Shown here piece after piece: positions 62,804-64,000 of a DNA stretch of 64,000 nt (position 1 is the first letter of the stretch; each line of letters starts with the position of its first letter). This stretch comes from Streptomyces sp. CG1. GTDB taxonomy: Bacteria > Actinomycetota > Actinomycetes > Streptomycetales > Streptomycetaceae. Position numbers and translations under genes: made by a program. The DNA is taken from positions 7,247,501-7,311,500 of the forward strand of contig NZ_CP163518.1 of the NCBI RefSeq assembly GCF_041080625.1, read 5' to 3'. The notes under the pieces were generated by a model, which ran no database searches, was not told where the DNA came from, and saw only the letters and a list, made by a program, of their open reading frames with translations.

Positions 62804-64000
62804 TCAGCGGAGGGTGACGGTGATGCCGGGGAGCTCGGGTTGTTGGGTGAGGGGGCCTTCGGTGGTCTTGCACCCCTCCAACTCCAGCCACCTCAGTCGG
62901 GGCAACCTGCCTAGGCCGTCCAGCCCGTCGTGCAGCAGACAATTGTTCAGGGTGAGCCCGACGAGTTCGGGGTATTGCGACATCAGCCGCTGGGCCAGGT
63001 CCCAGGTGTCGAAGTTGTAGAGCGACAGGTCTTGCAGGGCAGTCAGTGCGGACAGGGGTGTGAGGTCGGGCAGGCTGTTGCGCCGGACACCGACGAGGTA
63101 TAGATATTCGACGCCGCTGTGCTGGGCCAGGAAGCCCAGCCTGGTCTCCGCTCTCACTCTCGAGAGAGCCAGATGGAGAAGGCTCGGCAGGGCTGGGAGG
63201 CCCTCGACGCCATCCGTGCCGACGAGCGGCAACTGCAGCAGGCGCAGTGCGGGCAGATCCACGAGAGCTTCCGGATGCCGGAGTGAGGCGGCATGGACCA
63301 GTTGGAGGGTTTTGAGCCCGGGATGCCCCCTCAGCAACGACAGGTCGGCCGTGCCCTGTACGGCGCACACCAGCACCTGGAGTGGGGGGAGCTCGATGAG
63401 GAAGGACAGGTTCTGAAGCCTGAAATCGATCCTCAGCTTGGTCAGCGAGCTCAGCCGCGCTGCCGCCCGCAACTGCCCCGAATGCGTGAGCACCACCGAG
63501 TGCTCGTCCAGCGGAAGCCCGCCCACCACCCGATCGGCGTAGGCATCCGCATCGAAATACGCCCACGCGTCGATGAGCGCGCCGACCACATCCCGGCGCC
63601 GGTCCTCCGCATAACCCTCCAGCAGCCCAAGTGCCTCTTCCCCACCGATGAGCGCCACTGTCCGCACCGTCTGTACGGCCGCCTTCGAGGTGAGTTCGTC
63701 CAAGGAGCGCGGCAGCCTCCGTAACAGACTCGGCCCCACCGCGGCCAGCGCGGGCGGGTCCGTCTTCCGCCGTGGCGGCAGCAGCGCGGCCACCGCCTCC
63801 TCCAGGCGCCCGGCCAGCCCGTCGGAGACCGCCGGCACCGTCTCCTGGCAGGCCGCCGCAAGCAGCCGCAGGGTGCGGGCGTGCCGGGGTTCGTCACGGG
63901 CGCGGGTCAGGATGCCGTCGAGCAGTTCCTCCCGCTGGGGCGTGTTGGCATGTCCGGCCGCCATCACGATCGTCTCGCGCCACAGGTCGAGATGCGCCCG
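62804..64000 (-). CDS. NACHT-type STAND protein, C-terminal leucine-rich part (cut by window edge)
   Basis: The frame is open to the last base: RAHLDLWRETIVMAAGHAN is read from 64000, so the GTG at 63967 is internal and the start lies outside. About 398 residues are visible. The segment WRETIVMAAGHANTPQREEL is typical of the helical end of NACHT NTPases in actinobacteria. From about visible residue 180 to the end, leucine-rich repeats run (LSSLTKLRIDFRLQNLSFLI, LPALPSLLHLALSRV, LTALQDLSLYNFDTW, LPRLRWLELEGC). LRRs would act as sensor; the NTPase and N-terminal effector are not visible. Bacterial NACHT proteins are implicated in phage defence. Confidence 0.75.
   Translation of the reverse strand, partial: RAHLDLWRETIVMAAGHANTPQREELLDGILTRARDEPRHARTLRLLAAACQETVPAVSDGLAGRLEEAVAALLPPRRKTDPPALAAVGPSLLRRLPRSLDELTSKAAVQTVRTVALIGGEEALGLLEGYAEDRRRDVVGALIDAWAYFDADAYADRVVGGLPLDEHSVVLTHSGQLRAAARLSSLTKLRIDFRLQNLSFLIELPPLQVLVCAVQGTADLSLLRGHPGLKTLQLVHAASLRHPEALVDLPALRLLQLPLVGTDGVEGLPALPSLLHLALSRVRAETRLGFLAQHSGVEYLYLVGVRRNSLPDLTPLSALTALQDLSLYNFDTWDLAQRLMSQYPELVGLTLNNCLLHDGLDGLGRLPRLRWLELEGCKTTEGPLTQQPELPGITVTLR

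Overview
This is a high-GC actinobacterial chromosome segment, almost certainly Streptomyces. GTG starts are frequent, GGAGG-type ribosome sites are common, third codon positions are strongly GC-rich, and the content is typical of the genus: fused urease gamma/beta, XRE/DUF397/ATPase triad, AccB/AccE carboxylase pair, large LuxR (LAL-type) regulator, and Tat- or Sec-exported glycan enzymes. From memory, the order gatCAB - ilvBNC - serA - put genes - leuB - ilvE - urease - cimA - accB/accE resembles the core of the S. coelicolor chromosome around SCO5499-SCO5536. No database was searched. No tRNA, rRNA, CRISPR array or prophage was seen.

Layout. 1-4 kb: tail of a cupin protein, then gatC-gatA-small membrane protein-gatB (Asp/Glu-tRNA amidotransferase). 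4-8 kb: small membrane protein, MMPL/RND transporter, GNAT acetyltransferase, acidic membrane protein. 8-15.5 kb: LuxR-type ATPase regulator, PQQ-type sugar dehydrogenase lipoprotein, aldo/keto reductase, a 122-bp MITE-like element, and a D-2-hydroxyacid dehydrogenase. 15.5-18.9 kb: membrane PAS-GGDEF-EAL protein with an apparently dead EAL domain. 18.9-24.5 kb: ilvB-ilvN-ilvC-serA, preceded by a leader peptide and an intrinsic terminator (attenuator). 24.5-26.8 kb: DHA2 efflux pump and divergent TetR. 27-31 kb: PucR-type regulator divergent from proline dehydrogenase and P5C dehydrogenase. 31-34.5 kb: AAC(2')-like acetyltransferase, leuB, ilvE. 34.5-41.6 kb: NCS1 permease divergent from an operon of ureAB fusion, divergent ureC, agmatine deiminase, TetR and MHS-type MFS transporter. 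41.6-43.5 kb: second leader/terminator followed by cimA. 44-45.7 kb: GPP34-like gene and a 63-bp tandem repeat array. 45.7-50.8 kb: secreted GH30-ricin B and GH3 enzymes, divergently transcribed. 50.8-58.2 kb: membrane protein, S9 peptidase, DUF4097 protein, gene remnants, the XRE/DUF397/ATPase triad and YceI. 58.4-64 kb: polysaccharide lyase 8, accB-accE, and the C-terminal part of a NACHT-type protein with leucine-rich repeats.

How the genes work together. ilvBNC, leuB, ilvE and cimA give much of branched-chain amino acid synthesis, with citramalate as a pyruvate route to 2-ketobutyrate; serA feeds serine. Both ilvB and cimA carry a short upstream peptide with Ile/Leu/Val or Ile codons followed by a hairpin ending GAGGGGTTTTTT, so transcription attenuation is the likely shared control. 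The proline genes form a catabolic unit under a PucR-type regulator. The urease/agmatine deiminase unit looks like a nitrogen-scavenging module whose TetR may act on two similar palindromes in the permease-urease gap. Its UreC keeps every metal ligand but has a changed substrate pocket and flap, and no urease accessory gene is nearby. The most interesting candidates are this module, the paired attenuators, the 63-bp array, the MITE-like and REP-like repeats, and the NACHT-LRR protein cut by the window edge.
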